Assembly: GCF_008831285.2 (NCBI RefSeq) | Contig: NC_045139.1 | Span: 29,863,206 to 29,927,205 of the forward strand | DNA from: Nymphaea colorata | Taxonomy: Eukaryota > Streptophyta > Magnoliopsida > Nymphaeales > Nymphaeaceae | DNA: 64,000 nt | Direction: 5' to 3' | Shown: positions 61,371 through 64,000 of the stretch, one piece after another | Position numbering within the stretch: the first letter of the stretch is position 1 | How the letters are laid out: each line of letters begins with the position of its first letter | Made by a program: the position numbers and the translations under genes | The notes under the pieces: generated by a model | Database searches by the model: none | What the model saw: the letters and a program-made list of their open reading frames with translations, nothing else | Told to the model about the DNA's origin: nothing

Positions 61371-64000
61371 GATGGGATGGAGATTTGAACATCTTTTCTT
61401 ATGCTAATGAATCGACAAAAATTGCAAGAGGGGGTTGGCATTGTGTCTTTATCTTAAACTAGGTTGATTCCACGCTACGCTCTTCCTATATAGCTACGAG
61501 ATCACATGAGAAAAGGCAGGAAGACAAAATAAATGCATGTCTGCCACCCAATCTTAATGGATGCACTGATTTTCTCATGTCTAGAATTTATTTATTATTT
61601 TGAATGTAAACCACCTAACATGAAAGATTCGAAAGTCCATGTCATAATTGTAAAGTTGACGGCATTGCAATTCATTAGCGCAAAAAATAAGTCGTTACTA
61701 AAGATTCAATGTGGCCGCATGTAAGTGTGCCGGTGCAGCTTCATCCAGCTTTAGTGACAATTAATTTGCGTTACAGATTATTGAACCCTTGTATTTTCCA
61801 TCATTTTCACTCTCATCTTGCTTAACATCTCCATTCTCTTCTCTAATTGAAAGCCCCAATGGTATATCCCTGAAATTCCCATCTCATCATAATCTTTGCC
61901 TCATAAATCGATCTCAAACATGCAAACATGTCATTGCCGAGTATCAACTCAGCTCTAAACTCTGAAGGTAAGGGAAGACATCGTCTCTCATTTCAATAGT
62001 GGGATAAACCTCATATTCACCTGAAAATCGAGCTCAAATGATTTTTTTAGGGTGAGTGGTTCATTTCCACTACCTCGAAGAGATGCAATTGTCTCCCCCA
62101 AGGTTCACAGAACTTGCGTAGAGACCTATTACGCTCCAGCGCATTGAGTTGTGACATTGACTACATGATTTGAACTTCATATCTCCTTTGAAGTGGACCA
62201 CCTTACCCCTCAATGTGCTACAACTCCTTGAAATGTCCTTGAAATGTCTTTGAAGAACTTAGATATATGATTGAGTTCCTAATATCCAAGTTAAACGGCT
62301 TATGTAAAGGTTACAAAAACCTATATCAAGAGAGAGATTGAACCCATGATACTTGAAATCCAAGAAGTCTAAGGCGAGGTTGTCTTTAGTTCGAGTTTTG
62401 AAAATTTGGTTCGAACTCTGATCAATGAGACTTAGAGCTTGACTCGGTTAAGTGAAGCGAACCAGATTCCAGAAAAGTCTTTTCCTGTTTGAGATTCCGC
62501 ATTTTAAGGACCACTCTGTATTTGGAGACAAAGTCCAAACCGGTGTAGGAAAAAACATTTCTTGAAAAGATTTCCATGGATCGTTGTGAAACATCTTTTT
62601 TCTGATTTATGACATCACTCGTATAGTCATATTTGCAATAGGACCTGTTTTTTCCTCAAAATCCTGGGTGGGGAAAGATCTCGTGAATTTCTGTGGGGAA
62701 TGTTTTCAGTGGATGGGTTCCGCATTATTAACAGCAGTGTCTCTGACGGCGCACCTGTTTTCGTAGGATGGCAAACTGTACTTGTTCTCTCCTTTCCATT
62801 CACACCATCGGAATGAGATCCACTTTTCCTTCCTTGCTCATTGTCAAATGGGCTGGGAAAGAATCACGGCGCCCCTTTGATGGATTTCAACTTTGCCTTC
62901 AAAAGGGAGAGAAGATGAGAAAGCTTGGGGTTCCCGCAGCTTTCGTGTCTGGCTTTTCTTAATCAGTATTCCTGACGTTTGTTTCATCTGAAGGTTTTAA
63001 CTATTTTTTATGCTGAAATAAGATCCCGGACATAGTTTTAGCGTCACTTTATGGTTATTTCCTTTCATTTTCTCGAAGAAACAAACAGGCTTTCTTTCTT
63101 CTGCAGCTACAGCCCAGGGCACCGTACCAGCCCTCTTAGGAGTAACCAGCCTCGTCTTTTTCACTTTTTGTCATTTTGTGTGGTGCATGATGAATGGGCA
63201 GCTGGGCGTGGTACCACATTTGATTGTACCGGCCGGTCCACCGGCGCTTTTACCAGGCCGTCCTTTCAGCTTTGATCGAAGTGTCCTCTGCCACGAGAAG
63301 AAGAATATCTTCTGTAAGAGGAGGCTGAAACAAACAGCCCCTCTAGGGACTGTTTGATTGCCAGGGATTCCACTATTGAAGTGGGAATCCAAATCCATTT
63401 TTTCTTTTTAGGAAAATGTGGCATCCAGCAAACACTGGAAGATAATGTCGGATACTGTCCCTGTCTGCGTATCTGGGATTCATTTCCCAGGATTTTGATC
63501 TCCCCGTGAGGGGTACGACTAAAATCCATTCCCTTAGTATCAAGTCACTAAGTCCTCGCTGCCAACACTGTTGTGCAGCTCCTTTCTTACTGCAATCTGT
63601 TATTAGTGTGAATCATTAATGGTAGAAGCCTCTTTCATTAATTTCTTCTCCATACCTACATTGAAGCCACGAAGGAGGTGCCACCACTAAAGTGGAGCGA
63701 GGTGCCGTCAGTCAGTTACCCTCATTCAGAGTTTCAATTGCTTCAGTATTGGGAGATGCCGAATGCGAGCCAAGTTCTAGCTACATCAAATACCGCAGTC
63801 ATGTTTCATCCACAGAAAACCTCATTAGTACATCATGGTCTTCCATGACAGAGTCAGCCTGGGCTAAGTGCTTGAGCAGAAGAAGCAGACAGGTAGGACC
63901 AAGTCCTTGGAGGTCCTACCCATGAATCTGCGAGACAGATTGACAGTAGGTGTTGGCATACTTAACCAGCTTCGAATCTTCACACCATTGAACTAAGGAC
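59413..64000. other. ASN upstream region and spacer to the window end
   Basis: The first few hundred bases should be the ASN leader and promoter on the minus strand. I recognise no further gene up to 64000. Short open frames (for example 61533-61724, 62768-62962, 63051-63275 and 63692-63925) have no family resemblance. Around 63340-63540 there are short inverted motifs (agggattcc / ggaatccaaat, and gggattcatttccc) reminiscent of a MITE, but no target duplication could be defined. Confidence 0.55.
61317..61368. repeat. (TC)26 microsatellite
   Basis: 52 bases of uninterrupted TC, the longest CT tract in the window. Its reverse strand gives a spurious Arg-Glu repeat frame. Confidence 0.97.

Noticed and set aside
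61186-61392. Arg-Glu repeat protein frame
   Set aside because: It is a translation of the (TC)26 microsatellite on the minus strand and not a gene.
63340-63540. MITE-like inverted motifs
   Set aside because: Short internal palindromes only; matching terminal repeats and a target duplication could not be established.
1-64000. CRISPR arrays, operons, ribosome-binding sites or other prokaryotic systems
   Set aside because: None seen. The window is plant nuclear DNA with spliced genes, and the short direct repeats are two-copy tandem duplications without spacer structure.

Overview
This window is nuclear DNA of a flowering plant. Every recognisable protein belongs to a plant gene family: an AVT1-type amino acid transporter, an organellar PLS-class PPR protein, VPS29, annexins, the clock coactivator LNK2, a TLDc-domain protein and asparagine synthetase. 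The genes have GT-AG introns, the intergenic DNA is AT-rich, and Ty1-copia, Ty3-gypsy, TRIM and hAT elements are present. The sequence alone does not identify the species.

Layout. 1495-5596 (+) is an AVT1-like transporter that converges on an intronless E-class PPR gene at 5992-7770 (-). VPS29 lies at 8949-12111 (-), and both of its introns carry a private tandem duplication. From about 12.5 to 26.2 kb a segment of roughly 6-6.5 kb is present twice in tandem. Each copy holds a five-exon annexin gene (14269-17935 and 21217-24851, both -) followed upstream by a tRNA-Arg(ACG) gene; an extra third tRNA copy follows the second unit. From 26.2 to 33.9 kb no host gene is visible. That stretch holds a broken Ty3-gypsy remnant, a complete TRIM element nested inside it, and a solo LTR of the same TRIM family.

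From 33.9 to 45.2 kb is an LNK2-like clock gene (+). Its first coding exon is only 10 codons long and is separated from the rest by a 6.1 kb intron. That intron is filled by an antisense Ty1-copia fossil, itself interrupted by a non-autonomous hAT transposon. The promoter carries an evening element and two G-boxes. 45.2-49.2 kb is repeat-rich spacer. 49262-52146 (+) is a TLDc-domain gene and 53327-59412 (-) is a 14-exon asparagine synthetase. 59.4-64 kb is spacer with no gene I could recognise.

The genes do not form a pathway or an operon; they are ordinary neighbours in a eukaryotic genome. Exon coordinates were derived by hand from splice consensus, frame continuity and remembered family sequences. 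For AVT1, VPS29, both annexins, the TLDc gene and asparagine synthetase the exon phases add up exactly. One LNK2 donor is unresolved. I found no undescribed multi-gene system. The most distinctive observations are the annexin-tRNA duplication with a perfect 100-bp duplication at one stop codon, the nested transposon structures proven by target-site duplications, and the high density of short tandem duplications inside introns.
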